In this document: piece by piece, positions 36,600 to 47,889 of the stretch | Layout of the letters: every line of letters starts with the position of its first letter | Position numbering within the stretch: position 1 is the stretch's first letter | Notes under the pieces: model-generated | What the model saw: only the letters and a program-made list of their open reading frames with translations | Database searches by the model: none | What the model was told of the DNA's origin: nothing | Program-made: the position numbers and the translations under genes | NCBI GenBank assembly: GCA_030762175.1 | Contig: CM060846.1 | Coordinates: forward strand, 183,698,041-183,762,040 | DNA length: 64,000 bases | Direction of reading: 5' to 3' | Origin: Metallyticus violacea | Lineage: Eukaryota; Arthropoda; Insecta; Mantodea; Metallyticidae

Positions 36600-36725
36600 C
36601 AGTATTCGTCATTCAGGGTGAGGAAAAACTCAAAAAATGTGTCTCCCTAAATCTTGACCCAAACAATTTCGAACGTGAGTCTTTCGTTTTGGTGAGCGAG
36701 CCAACTGAGTGACAGATGTTTCTTT
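36600..36725 (-). repeat. tRNA-like SINE head, unassigned family
   Basis: The minus strand gives GTCACTCAGTTGGCTCGCTC (A box with D-loop GG) and about 20 bases later CACGTTCGAAATTGTTTGGG (B box). This spacing fits a pol III promoter in a tRNA-derived SINE. Confidence 0.45.
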
Positions 36726-37033
36726 TAACAATGTTTAAAACTGGTTTTCCCGTTCCATTTTAAGAAAGGTCAAATGCCGGGTTTGTATTTCTCTGCAACG
36801 GATTCAGCTACCACTTCATCATTTTTCTTCATCTGGGTTTATGTCACTGTGCCGACCCTGACATAGGACTGACCTCCATTCAGGTGGTCCTTTAGCGTGC
36901 ATGTGCAGTCAATGTGCGTCCAATTATCAGATCCCTGGCAGGCCACTTTAGGGTGTCAGTCCAGCGAAGAGGAAGCGGAAAACGGAAGAGGGAAAATACA
37001 GCGAAAGAAGAACGTCAGAGTTGGCGGGCATTT

Positions 37034-37225
37034 ATGACAAATGAAATGAAATTGGGTATTGGAAAAAAAAATTGGGAAGGAAGCGTTTTAGATATAAGTT
37101 TAGGGTACCGAGGACTGAGGAAAGTCAAGCAAAACGTCAATTAGCAAGAATGGTCTTGTCAGGATTTTAACCGCAGAATTTCTGTTCACGGGTCCGTGCC
37201 TGAGCAACTTCGGCTATGTGTTGGT
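37034..37225 (-). repeat. SINE family 1, copy 5 (degenerate)
   Basis: Body words AAATGAAATGAAATTGGG, AGGAAGCGTTTTAGA and TTTAGGGTACC match the family in reverse orientation. The head is decayed (GGGTCCGTGCCTGAGCAACT) and the 3' tail is missing. Confidence 0.6.
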
Positions 37226-38199
37226 GTCACCAATGTGCCTATAGAAGTCATCATCATCATCATCTCTGATATTCAGTCTTTGTGACGCCTAATCTGGCAA
37301 TTATATCTGTTCAATAGAGTTACAACCCAATAATATCGGTTGTTCACTAGAATGAGAATATTTATATTATAATTTCCAAGGAAGCATATTTTGATCTTCC
37401 GCTTAATGAGCTAAATATTAGTAAGAAGTTCAATAAGTTAATTGAAAAATCTGAAAACGTAATCCTTGCAACATTTCAGTCCCTCAGTAAGTCACACCGT
37501 TTTGCGGTCTTCCTATAATTTCGTTGACGATGGCTGTCCTTACTAGTCTATAAACGCAATCACTTCGACACAGTTATTTTAAAGCAGCCCAGACATATGT
37601 CATTACTTCTCTGAATGGTTGCAGGAGACAGCAGAGAAACAACGTGAAAAGTTGTCAATGCATACATAGATAGGTAAATTTTCACGAGTGCTGAAGAAAC
37701 TGCGTTTCCAGATGTCATAACAATCTAAAACTATAGTATGTATATAGTCCCTTGGTAAAGATTTACGAACACTCGGATAATAAGTACATATTTAACGTTT
37801 TGTCTTTATCTTTCTATTTTCTCTGGAAGAGTTACTTTCCATGTCGATTTTCAAAGAATTTTGGAACGATAAATAAGAGAGAGTATGGGCAACAATAACT
37901 AAGGTGTACATGCATCTTAAGCTATTCGCGATTGTCTACTCCTAGCCATTAAAATTGCGCCAAAAACTGCAAGCTGCAATAAAACTTGAAACTATCATAT
38001 GTCAACCTCTTTTATTTCTTGTTTAATTTTATGCTTTTCCGTGGCTTCCAAATTAAAATACCACGTCTCGAAATTCTATCATCCAGGAAGTTAAATCTAA
38101 AACATATAAATGCGAAATGGGTCACTTATATGCCTAAAATAGTATTATTATGCCCGCAGTGTGTGCAAAGTAAATATTTTACTTCGGAATAACAAAAAC
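37226..38199. other. No recognisable gene
   Basis: Contains a short TCA run (37,249-37,264). Otherwise AT-rich without supported features. Confidence 0.5.
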
Positions 38200-38440
38200 T
38201 GCTCTCTGATGCGGATGAAGTGGAGGGCACGTAAGCGAAATACGCCACCCGCCACTGCGTGAAAAGGGAGCGTGCTCTGCGTCTTCGCTTAAGAGTAAAG
38301 CGCACTGCAAACTGCCTAGTAGAGGATGGACAGACCGGCGCGGCGGCAGGGCTTATAGGCGACACGGCGTCGCTTAGTCGGCGTCGCGAGTCAGCCCGTC
38401 AGAAAGAGGGAGTAAGAGAGAAGAGAAACTGCATGGAAAT
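38200..38440. promoter_or_regulatory. GC- and CpG-rich island, possible promoter
   Basis: A sharply GC-richer block with dense CpG (GGCGCGGCGGCAGGG, CGACACGGCGTCGCTTAGTC and GGCGTCGCGAGTCAG) in AT-rich surroundings. A CTTATAGG word precedes it by tens of bases, and TCAG-type initiator words occur at 38,390. No downstream host exon was recognised, so promoter function is conjecture. The open frames across it have no family signature. Confidence 0.3.
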
Positions 38441-39044
38441 CTTCTCCCCTTCTCGCTTCCCTCCACCGTCCATCCAGTACAAACTGCAAACTCCTTTACC
38501 CATCCCCTTTCCTCCATCCTACCACCAACACATTTTGGGTAAAGAAATTCCGAAAAAAAGAGCATAAAGCTCAGAACCCGTGGTAACATGTTTTGTTCGT
38601 TGATGGAAGCAGCAAGCGAAAGAACGAACGAAAGTTGTGGGAAGAAGGAAATCAAGTCGTCAGGCAGCCACAGATATCTTGCATCACTTGCATTTTACAC
38701 TTCATCTCATTTTTTGAACTTCCGACAAAAGAAATTATTCCTTCCGAAAGCCATTTCCGCAATACAGGCACCTTTGCCTTTTGGCCACATGGTAGAACAA
38801 TTTGGATGTTGAGACCGACACGCTTTGTTTGCCAAAAATAAAAGTGGTTCCCAAGTTAGAGGAGTCTTTAAATACACCATATCCTATTATATCGCTAAAT
38901 ACGCTCAAATGCAGTCATTTTGCTCTGGTAAACTGAAAAATAATCAATTATAATAAAAGTTTGCTCTATTTACGGACTATCTGGTACATCAAATGATCGG
39001 CACATGGTGGAGAAAGCACACTGTTAGCAAATAGCAGATGCAAG
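38441..39044. other. No recognisable gene
   Basis: Pyrimidine-rich then AT-rich. Overlapping frames at 38,588-38,841 lack motifs. Confidence 0.45.
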
Positions 39045-39050
39045 AGCAAT

Positions 39051-39344
39051 ATTTTTTTTTTTTTTTTGAGTAGTGTTTAACGCCCGTTTTCACTACTGAG
39101 GCACCACAGGCGGTGGACACTGATGATGCATGAGATGAAATGATAAACTGGGAAAGGATATTTTTTTTAAAGGAAGGAAGCGTTCGAGGCCTAAGTTTAG
39201 GTACCTCCCCGGCATTTGCCAGTTATGAAGACTGAGGAAAACCTGGAAAAACTTCAGTCAGGGAGGACGGTCCTGGCGGGATTCGAACCGCAGACCTCCC
39301 GCTCACGAGTCCGTGCCTTAACGACCTCGGCCACCCGTGGCGGT
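39051..39344 (-). repeat. SINE family 1, copy 6, with target duplication
   Basis: Nearly consensus copy in reverse orientation, with a T17 run (poly-A tail) at 39,052-39,067, the tail GTAGTGTTTAACGCCCG-like word, and a full head ending CCACCCGTGGCGGT. AGCAATA at 39,045-39,051 recurs at 39,345-39,351, a 7-bp target-site duplication. Confidence 0.92.
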
Positions 39345-39425
39345 AGCAATAAACTGACCGATTACAACAACAGTTCTTCCATTTTACTTCTCCAGTACAG
39401 TAAATACATTAAAATGTTTCCCATA

Positions 39426-39426
39426 G

Positions 39427-39469
<43 letters not shown>

Positions 39470-39470
39470 T
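39426..39470 (+). repeat. (ATT)n microsatellite
   Basis: About 14 perfect ATT units 80 bp beyond a SINE. Confidence 0.97.
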
Positions 39471-40108
39471 ATTAGTTCCCTAGCGCTTCCATTATAAAAA
39501 GATTTTGGATTCATTCACATTTCCTTCCTCCCTTCGTTTCTATCCCTGTTGATTCTGCTTCACTTCTACATGTCCCAGGTATTTACAAATGAATGTTTCT
39601 TTTTATTCCATGTCTTCCATAATCATATGTCCCGGACATCTAATGTTTCTAATTTTCTGTATTTCCTATAACCTCAGATTCCTGATATACACGTCATTTT
39701 GTGATCGTTGCCTCACTTCTTATTCGCCAATTCATACTTTGATTAACCGACTTAAAACGCTTTGATAATGTACATTTTCGAAGTGTGTAATATTGTTTTC
39801 AGCTACTGTTTTTTTTTCTAAGGGCATTCCTTTATGTTTCATAACATAAATATCGCTAATATGAACAAAACATAAAATAAAATAATTATGGGGCTGTAAT
39901 ATTCGAAAATAAATTCTTCCTCAAAGAGAGGTTAACTACAGTACTACGAAAAATATATGGAAACATTAACATTTATTTACAGATTTGAACAGAAGGTAAT
40001 GTACCAATTCCCAATGACACTGTTGATGTAAATAAATTTATCTTAATCCTGCATAACACTGAAAGATAAAATTAGAAGTTTTTGTCCAATTACAAAAAAT
40101 AACCATCC
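39471..40108. other. No recognisable gene
   Basis: AT-rich, no supported feature. Confidence 0.5.
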
Positions 40109-40423
40109 ATGAAACGATCTACCGCCACGGGGTGGTCGAGGTCATTAAGGCGTGGACTCGTGAGTGGGAGGTCTGGAGTTCGAATCCAACCAGGACAGTC
40201 CTCCCAGAATGAGATTTTCCCAGGTTTTTCCCAGTCCTCATAAATGGCAAATGCAGGGAAGGTACCCTAAACGTAGGCCAGGAATGTTCCTTCCTTTAAA
40301 AAAACTCCTTTCTAAATATAGCATTTCATCTCATGTATCATCAGTGTCCACTACGTGCGGTGCCTCAATAGTAAAAACGAGCGTTAAACACCATTCAAAA
40401 AAAAAAAAAAAATGAAACGATCT
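40109..40423 (+). repeat. SINE family 1, copy 7, flanked by 12-bp target duplication
   Basis: Forward copy (40,121-40,411) from ACCGCCACGGGGTGG to CGTTAAACACCATTC and an A16 tail. ATGAAACGATCT occurs at 40,109-40,120 and again at 40,412-40,423. The B box GAGTTCGAATCCAACCAGG is nearly intact. This defines both ends of the family: about 290 bp, tRNA-like head at the left, poly-A at the right. Confidence 0.95.
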
Positions 40424-41629
40424 AGGGACGAAAGTATAAAAATAAGATAACAATCAAGAAGATTGAAAATCGGTAATGTAGGCCAACTGCATATTTGTCC
40501 TGTGTTATATGGCATAATCTTCAATTCATATTGAAGCAACTGGAAATACTGCCTATATCTGCAGTTAAGTAGAAGGCAAAAATTACAGGATGTCAACACA
40601 CTACAGTAATTTCAGAGATTGTACAGGGACATTAGACAAGCAATTTGAGATAGGAAATCTATGGCCTGCGTGTTAAAATTTCAAAGCCATATCATTAAGC
40701 TTGTAAAATACTGAAAGCTTGCACCACACATTAGTGGATATAAGCTGTGGAGCATGTCTCTTGCGTGCAGTTGATATGAAACTGACACCAAGTGAAAGCG
40801 GATCATTGTTATTGACTTCGAGTTTCCTTTCTTACATCCATTTTACTTTGACTTTTTTGTATAAGCATAATTCGTCATAAAACAATAAATAAATAATCTA
40901 TTTCGCAGAACCCGACCTGCAATATTGCAAACCGCAGTCTCCCGCCTTATGCATTAGGCAGCACACGCTCTCTCCAGACTTCCTATATAACGCGATAAAT
41001 CATTTAACCGTTGATCAATGTCGTGCTGTCATATTAGTGGCAGATTTTAGAGATTTTGGAGCACATTGCATTTATTGAATGCACAATCTTGCATTTATTG
41101 AATATTGGGATTTTTTTCTAGCGATGCAGGTTTGAAGATAGTTTAAAGTATATGTTTATTCCATTTTGCTTTAATATTGACACGTCAGCATCTTATTTCA
41201 TATTCCTCATCACCGTGTAACTCAGTTATTTTTTTCTGATCTATTTATATCCCCTGTCTCAAATTGCTTATTTAATACCCAACCACAATCTCTGAAATTA
41301 CTACATATAGTTCATTAACACTATGTATATCTTAAGTTTGAAAAATGTACTAACCTAAATTGAGACAGAGAAATTTGTTTTCATTTAGTCACATATGTTT
41401 CTCATAGTATTATATTTCTGGATTGTTTCAACCCAATAAAATAATTAATAAAAGGAAAGTGGTTGGCCTTGATAGGGTGGTAAAATATGGTGTTATTTTT
41501 CATTTCTATTTGCCCGTACATTTTTTATGTACAGCGTTTTTCAATGTTGAGCGTGCATGTCTTTAATGCATTTAGCAATATATAGATTGCTAGTCACCAA
41601 AGCCTACAAATTTTTTAAAGATGTGACAC
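40424..41629. other. No recognisable gene
   Basis: AT-rich, no supported feature. Confidence 0.5.
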
Positions 41630-42345
41630 AAGAATAATAAGGAAAATAATAGCATCTGGAAAACAGGAAAAAGCAAACGCAACAAAGCGGAAGAGGAATA
41701 ACAGCATTTGCAATGGAATCAGAACAAGCAAAATTTAATTAAGATATAATATTAAGCGAAGGAAAAATAAGAAAAAAAGTGAACCAAGAGAACAAAGAAC
41801 GAAGAAGAAAGTAAACGACAGCCAAGGTATAATAAAGGTGGAGGAAAAAACAAACTAAGGAGAAAGGTAAAAGGCCAAATGTACAACTGCTAAAACAAAA
41901 ACAGGTATTTAATTGAAAGAGAAGGGAAAATAATTACAATAAACGAATAAAACGACAAAAAGGTCAAGGGAATAAGAAGAAAAACAAGCAAAACGAGGAA
42001 GAATAATGTGAACAAAAACTAGCCAGTGAGAAAGAAACACAAGGCAATACTCTGAACGGTGATAACAAGAAGCGAAGCAGAGATGTTTTTAGTGGAGGAG
42101 AAAAAGAGGAACAAAAGACTCGGGAGATAGCTCGAGCTAAGAGAAGCGAAGAAAGCAGAGCAAGTAAATGAGAAAGACGAATAAAAAGAGATGGAGGAAG
42201 AGCATACGCGGAATAGGAAGAACAAGCAACGGAGGAAAAGAAATAAGCAAAGGAGAATAACAAGAGAAGAATAAAAATAATATTAGTGGAGAAACAAAAA
42301 TAAAGAAATAAAATTATTCTTGAAGAAAGAACAAAAAAAAAAAAT
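41630..42345 (+). other. Long purine-rich (A/G) strand-asymmetric tract
   Basis: For about 700 bp the + strand is dominated by A and G (words such as GAAGAAGAAAG, GAGGAAAAAC, AGAGAAGCGAAG), with few T. The reading frames are Lys/Glu-rich and broken. A similar bias on the minus strand marks the LINE tail at 19,320-19,640, so this may be the 3' part of a + strand LINE. No RT motif accompanies it. Confidence 0.6.
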
Positions 42346-43423
42346 CAGAAGGAAAGAACACAATAAACATAAGCTAAGAAAAGTAGATGAAGCCATACAT
42401 TGTTTCTAAAGGCTTTAAAGTAGTAATGTGCCCAATCATAGCTGCTTCTTACAAAATCTGCATGGGTTGAGACCTAAACTAAAAAATTCCAATGCCATAT
42501 AAAATACGCGTATACGTACCTAATTTATGCAATAAATGTAACATACATAAAAAGCCTCAAACAAGCTTCCGACTTTCCCCCCATTTTATATTTCACATAA
42601 GCAATTTTCTAGAATTTGAAGTGGAGCCTGTTGATGTATCATTCCAGTTAAAGAGCCCAAAAAGTGACGGTGTGATATCATTGAAAATTCAGCGTAAGAG
42701 TGAACATGCAATTTTATGATTTAGGAATGCACTGTATACATGAGAGGTGTCGGGCAATCGGCAGACCATTAACAAAGTAATTGGGCCACCAAATCATATT
42801 ACAGTCAAATTATGGCATGCCGACCTAAATATTTCCTCCTCTTCAGAAATAAGTAGAGCCTTCTTGGGAATATTAAAAACACAGAACTAATTAATTAAAT
42901 ATAAATTCAGATTATCTGAATACAATCCAACACTTACTTTCTTAGAATATAAATTCAACTAAGCTAACATTAACAAGTTGAGTAATTGAGCAGATATTAA
43001 CAAGACTAAACGTAAATTATATTAGCCTTTCTTTCGTGAGGTTTACGTTTTCAAATAATGAAGCTGGTGGAAAGTCACCGCACAACATACATACACGGAG
43101 AACTTCATTTTGTTCAGAGAGATGAGATTAAGAAATATGCTAAACGATGCTTCCGTTAGGTGATTGTTAAACAGCAGCAAAACGGTGTCTTAAAGTTCAG
43201 AGAAGAATTTGAGGTTGGAAAAAGAACACTAGAAAACCAACATGTACATCTTACATGTTAGCCGAAGACACTGTGAACGAACCTTTGAGAAGGAGAACAG
43301 TTTAAGTTAAACACTCTGTGCTGTCTTGTATTGTACTGCTAGCCACTCTGCAAAACGACCCTTCAGCTTTACATCAGGACGTAATGAGTGCTTCAGAAAA
43401 AAAGAAAATCCGCTTAGCACTTG
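42346..43423. other. No recognisable gene
   Basis: AT-rich; the + frame at 42,492-42,719 has no known motif. Confidence 0.45.

Positions 43424-43513
<90 letters not shown>
43424..43513 (+). repeat. (ATT)n microsatellite
   Basis: About 29 perfect ATT units. Confidence 0.98.
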
Positions 43514-43950
43514 AAGATTTCATTTAGCACTTTGCATATAAGGAATTTAAGTACGTGCGGTAGATATTGCGCCCTTCCTAACAATTTGCTGGACGAAAGC
43601 TTATTTAGAACAGACTTCTTGATAATGTGTAATTTTTCGGGTTATCAATAAAGCAAGAACGGGTGCCGAAAAGGCGATGTAGTACCTTTGAATAAACAGG
43701 GTTGGTTAAAACGATTTATCTAATTTCTTAAAGTTGTTTGAAGAGAATTATACGGTTCCATGATGAAAATATACAGTCACTGGAATTGGAATTCACCATG
43801 TTACCCACTGGTAGTCTCATAGGGGAAATACTGAAAACACAAGCGTAGAAAGTGTTTTAAAAGAAATTAATAATAGCGATTCTTCATTTCTAAAGCGATT
43901 CTGATTCCCATATTTCAACATGCACCGTGTTACAGAAACCGCGAGTGTGT
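43514..43950. other. No recognisable gene
   Basis: No supported feature before the mariner terminus. Confidence 0.5.
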
Positions 43951-43951
43951 A

Positions 43952-44990
43952 CGAGGGGCGCTCAGAAAGGATTTGCTATAGCATGGCTCAATGTACATGG
44001 GATCTCTCAATATGCTCCCCATCAACGTCAATGTACCGTTGCCTTCTTCGTGTTAACTTCATTATGGCGTCGCGAAACCATTATTAGGGAGTACTATGCC
44101 ATCACTCGTGGACAGCTACTTGAAATTCCTCGTTGTTGCCAAATGTTTTACCTCCCAGCGAGTCTTTCTTGTTGTCGAATAAGGTAAAATCTAACGGAGC
44201 GAGGTGAATTAGGCGAGTGCGGCACAACAAAGAACCCCAGCTATGTCAACTTTGGGTTGTAATTTTTGCTGGTGTGTGACCGCACGTTGTCACGTTGGAG
44301 AAACACTCCTGTCTACCACCTCCCCTTTCGCCGTTGCTTAATTCTGCACCTAAGCCGTGTAAGGGTCTCTAAGTACACCTAGCTGTTAACAGTCGTTCCT
44401 TTAGGAAGCCAATCCATTAACAGTATACCTGAAGTGTCCCAAAAGGCGGTGTTCATATGCCTGCCCGCAGATGCAGCAACGCGACACTTTTTGGGCCGGG
44501 GACTCCCTAGATGTTTTCACTGCATGGATTGGACTTTCTTATCTAGTGTGTGTAGTAATGTACACCATAACCCGTCACCAGTCACCAGCTTCTCCAAAAT
44601 TTTCAGATATTTGTTATGCATTTCCAGTCTTGTACCGGATCAGAAATATTAATGTCCGAGTGGCATTAGTGTAGATACTCGCAAGATTTTCGAGCAGTGG
44701 CATAATGAGAACGTGTCCTCAAATTACATCTTTGATGTGAGAAAAGAAATGGTGGCTTACAGCTAAATGGACATATTTCTTTTGAGTCCCGTACTTTCTA
44801 AATTTAGGAAACAACTCATAGACGTTTAAAGAATGCGTCGCCATTGCACAGACGTGCATGAACGTGTATGGGGAGATTAATGCCCCGAAACGAAATTCCA
44901 TTAATTCTAAGAGGTGGGTACTGCTTACCTGATAAGCAATCACGAATAGTATGCATCTGGCTGTCTTGATTGGAACATCAGCAATCTGTC
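43952..44990 (-). mobile_element. Mariner, minus strand, decayed and lacking a right terminal repeat
   Basis: The left end at TA (43,950-43,951) is CGAGGGGCGCTCAGAAAGGA, a mariner-type terminal repeat. On the minus strand, 44,600-44,370 reads motifs such as SPRPKKCRVAASAG and the equivalent of W-D-x-x-G-I-L-L-x-D-W-L-P-K-G-T-T-V-N-S. 44,340-44,190 reads CDNVRSHTSKN (H-D-N-A-R-P-H-T-S position) and PHSPNSPRS (P-P-Y-S-P-D-L position). These are the second and third catalytic regions of the DDD transposase, with multiple stops. 44,660-44,990 should hold the N-terminal half but I recognise nothing certain. The right terminal repeat is not visible at the junction with the Polinton polymerase. Confidence 0.75.
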
Positions 44991-44999
44991 ACCATACAA

Positions 45000-46617
45000 C
45001 ATGCTTTCCGCTGCAGAGAAATTAAAGCTTTGGACCATAAAGTTGAAGGGTACAAATAAGACAAATGTGTCTATTTCTTTCAAGCGTGTTTCTACTACGG
45101 CTGCGCACAATGTTACCCAAATAGGAATTCAACACGCGTAATGATACCATGGTCTCCACTTGTGGGTACACCGTAAAGGTCACGAAGTTGATGAAAGATG
45201 CGCCATACTACACCACCGAGATGTGGGAGTGTGAGTTTAATGTTATGATTAAGGCTGACGAGACTGTAGCAAAATTTGTCAAATCTTTCCTTACCCCGAA
45301 CCTCTCAATCTCCGAGATGCCTTCTTTGGCAGACGTACCTACTGCGAGGCTTTCGTATATATGAAAATGTTTTAATACGACATGTGCAGTTTGTACCCAT
45401 TTGATAATAAGACCAAATTTTATCCCGAGGGACATCCTAAAATCCACGTGCATAATTTTACAAATTTGGAAGATGTACAGGATGGTGTTGTGAAATGCTG
45501 AATTCTTTCCCAGGGAAGAATGTACCATCGTGTTGCCTTCGCGTATTAATGGTAAACTTATATTTTCACTGTGTTGCGCATGAGCAGAGATGGAGAATCT
45601 GACAGAGTGCGCACATACAGAAGATAAAATATGTATGACAGGCACCTATGTAGTGGGCGAGGTTAAAGTCGCACAAGAGGACGGTTATAGGGCCATTAAT
45701 GTGTATGAAATATGGCAGAATGACATGATACCCTATGATCCTACCAGTGATGAAAAGGGGCGTTTTCAGGTTTATGTTAACCAGTTTCTGAAAATTAAAA
45801 TCGAAGCCTTAGGTTGGCCCAAAGACTGCGACACTCCTGCCAAGAAAAACGAGCATGTCGAACGATTTTTGGAAAAGGAAGGCGTTGCACTGGATAAAGA
45901 CACCAATCCTCCAATACTGGCAGGCAAAAGTTGGTAAAACTCATGTTAAACTCCTTTTGGCGAAAATATGGCCAACGAGACAACATTTCCACTTGTGAAC
46001 TTGTTTAAGATTATTCTAGGCTCATTGACCTTCTTAATTATTCAGGTGTAGAGGGATAGTCTTACCTGTCTACTACAGAGGTGATGTATGTGGTAAGGAG
46101 GTATAGTGAACAGACTCCAAAATTAAATTTCACAACTAACACCATTATAGCAGCATATACAAATGCCCATGCAAAAATCAAACTACATTTCTATCTTAGC
46201 AAATTGAGTGAACGCGTGTGTTATTTCGACACAGATTTAGTTATTCCCACATACAGACCAGGGGAGTGGATGTCTCCCAAGGGGCCATTTTTGGGCTGTA
46301 TGACACATGAGATAGAGAAGTACGGAAAGAATTATTATATTTCCAGTTATGCATTTACTGGCCCAAAAAGTTACACCATATAGATTAAATGTGGGGAGAA
46401 GATGCACTGTGCAAATTTACAGGCATCACCCTCAATTTTGGAGAAAAGAAAATTGTAAATTCTAGCGACGTGGCAGGTTCGGGTATTTTCCCGAAGGAGT
46501 CGTTAAAGACTAGACTGAAAGAGGTGCAGTCTAATTTGAAGGGGAAAGCGGACGTAAGGAGAGACTATATGATAGACACTGGAAACAAGCGCTTAGTAAA
46601 CTGTTCGAAATGAAAAC
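45000..46617 (+). pseudogene. pPolB: Polinton protein-primed DNA polymerase B, C-terminal half, broken
   Basis: Motifs in order, in shifting frames: ACFYYGCAQCYPNR (45,085-45,126; conserved Cys-pair block before the exonuclease-palm junction), KDAPYYTTEMWECEF (45,195-45,237), a SLYPF motif (45,390; palm motif A, D-x-x-x-L-Y-P), GTYVVGEVKVAQEDGYR (45,640-45,690), MLNSFWRKYGQR (45,943-45,975; motif B K-x-x-N-S-F-W-G-K), and CYFDTDLVIP (46,220-46,250; motif C with the DTD metal-binding Asp pair). The C-terminal block ITLNFGEKKIVN lies at 46,430-46,460. About five frameshifts or stops break the gene. The N-terminal terminal-protein and most of the exonuclease part are missing at the mariner junction. 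The family copies DNA from a protein primer. Confidence 0.85.
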
Positions 46618-46639
46618 AGAGCAATCAGTCCAAGACTAA

Positions 46640-47889
46640 ATGCTGAAGACGAAGGGTGCAAAACGTATTTTCATTATGGTTAACAAAAATTATGAGGAGT
46701 CGGTGGTGCACACGAGTTTCGAACTAGACAACTTCAAACACTTGCCCGTTCAAACGAAAGTGATGGAGTACCGTTACATTTCTCTAAATCCCCAAGATGT
46801 ACAAATGAAAAATGCCCCCATCACCTTTCATTACTCTGCCAATGCACACGATAATCTTGACATGACTTACGTAGAGTTGTTCATGCCGAAAGATGGCGAG
46901 CAGGTTGCTTTTGTCAACTCTAAACTCGTTGTTTCAACACCTAGAACCATTCCTCAATAATGTCATCGTTTCCATACCTCAGTCAGGCTACCCCTATAGA
47001 TCGTATATTGAAACGTTGCTCAATTATTGGAAAATGTTTTGAGTACCATACTAGAGTCCACGGTCTGGAAAAAGCACACAGGAGGAATCATGGACTCGTG
47101 TTCGGTCAATCAAGGAAATAAGTGGCGTGATGGGTACACAAAAGGAGCAATGTACCATTAAACTCTGGCTTTCTTCGCCCAATTTTCACCTTTTTTCGCA
47201 GATAAAGCACTTCAAAGGCTACAGGGAGATTCAATCTGCTAGACTGATTTTGGAAGCTGTAAGACTGTGTACAACCATTAAACTTGAACATTATTCAGTG
47301 TTAGCAAAGAGCAATGCCAAGTACCATCTCAAGGATGTCGCATTTCACGCTCTGACCATTCTAAACGTAGTTAGTAGCATGGCTTTCAACGACGTTTTCA
47401 TAGGTCAAATCCCAAGAAGGGTGGGCTGTGGCAATGGTTGCCGACCAGGCACACAAAGGTAACATTAAAAACATCCGTACATTTTACAACACTTTAAAAT
47501 GAATTCCTCTATAATGTATATGAACGGACAGCCTTTTCCCTCACAACCCTTATACCCTGATTATGAGACGGATATTTTATCCAATGTTTTCAAACTCTTC
47601 GAGATGGCCTCGGTATTCACTTTTAGGACAAGGCGCACTCCATTTCCAAACATCAATATTTTCACAGCTAAGTCATTTTGATCTTTGATCTAACAGCCAT
47701 TTAATTAACAATGAATCCTTACATTAAAGGAAGTCACGGCACTGTGTCTATTAACACAGATTTTACAAAACAAACTCCAGAACCTATTATCTGTTCGTGG
47801 TCGCAGAGATATATCGCACTTTATAAACTGATTCTAATAGAACGCTTTTGGTATCACGAATACGTTGCAAATAAACCGCTTTCTGTCTA
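46640..47889 (+). pseudogene. MCP: Polinton double-jelly-roll major capsid protein, broken
   Basis: The 46,640-46,960 frame (about 106 residues) contains NAPITFHYSANAHDNLDMTY (start of the first jelly roll). A shifted frame at 46,960-47,030 gives YPYRSYIETLLNY, the strongest family signature. The 47,127-47,462 frame includes LEHYSVLAKSNAKYHL and ends in IPRRV, which continues in another frame as an ADQAHKGN segment. The 47,499-47,681 frame has MYMNGQPFPSQPLYPDYE (second jelly roll). The last frame, 47,675-47,889, has IFDLTAI and HGTVSINTDF, matching the C-terminal F-D-L-T ... G-x-L-x-I-x-I-x-F pattern. The combined span fits the usual length of roughly 400 or more residues. At least four frame breaks. 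An intact copy would form the icosahedral shell. Confidence 0.8.

Noticed and set aside
37249..37264. Short TCA repeats as CRISPR-like direct repeats
   Set aside because: Simple trinucleotide run; no spacer-repeat structure anywhere in the window.
38259..38655. Overlapping frames on both strands in the CpG island
   Set aside because: High GC lengthens chance frames; none carries a known domain.
43421..43651. Frames rich in Leu or Tyr over the ATT repeat
   Set aside because: Produced by the (ATT)n microsatellite.
45208..45645. 145-codon minus-strand open frame
   Set aside because: Opposite-strand shadow of the Polinton polymerase; no motif of its own.
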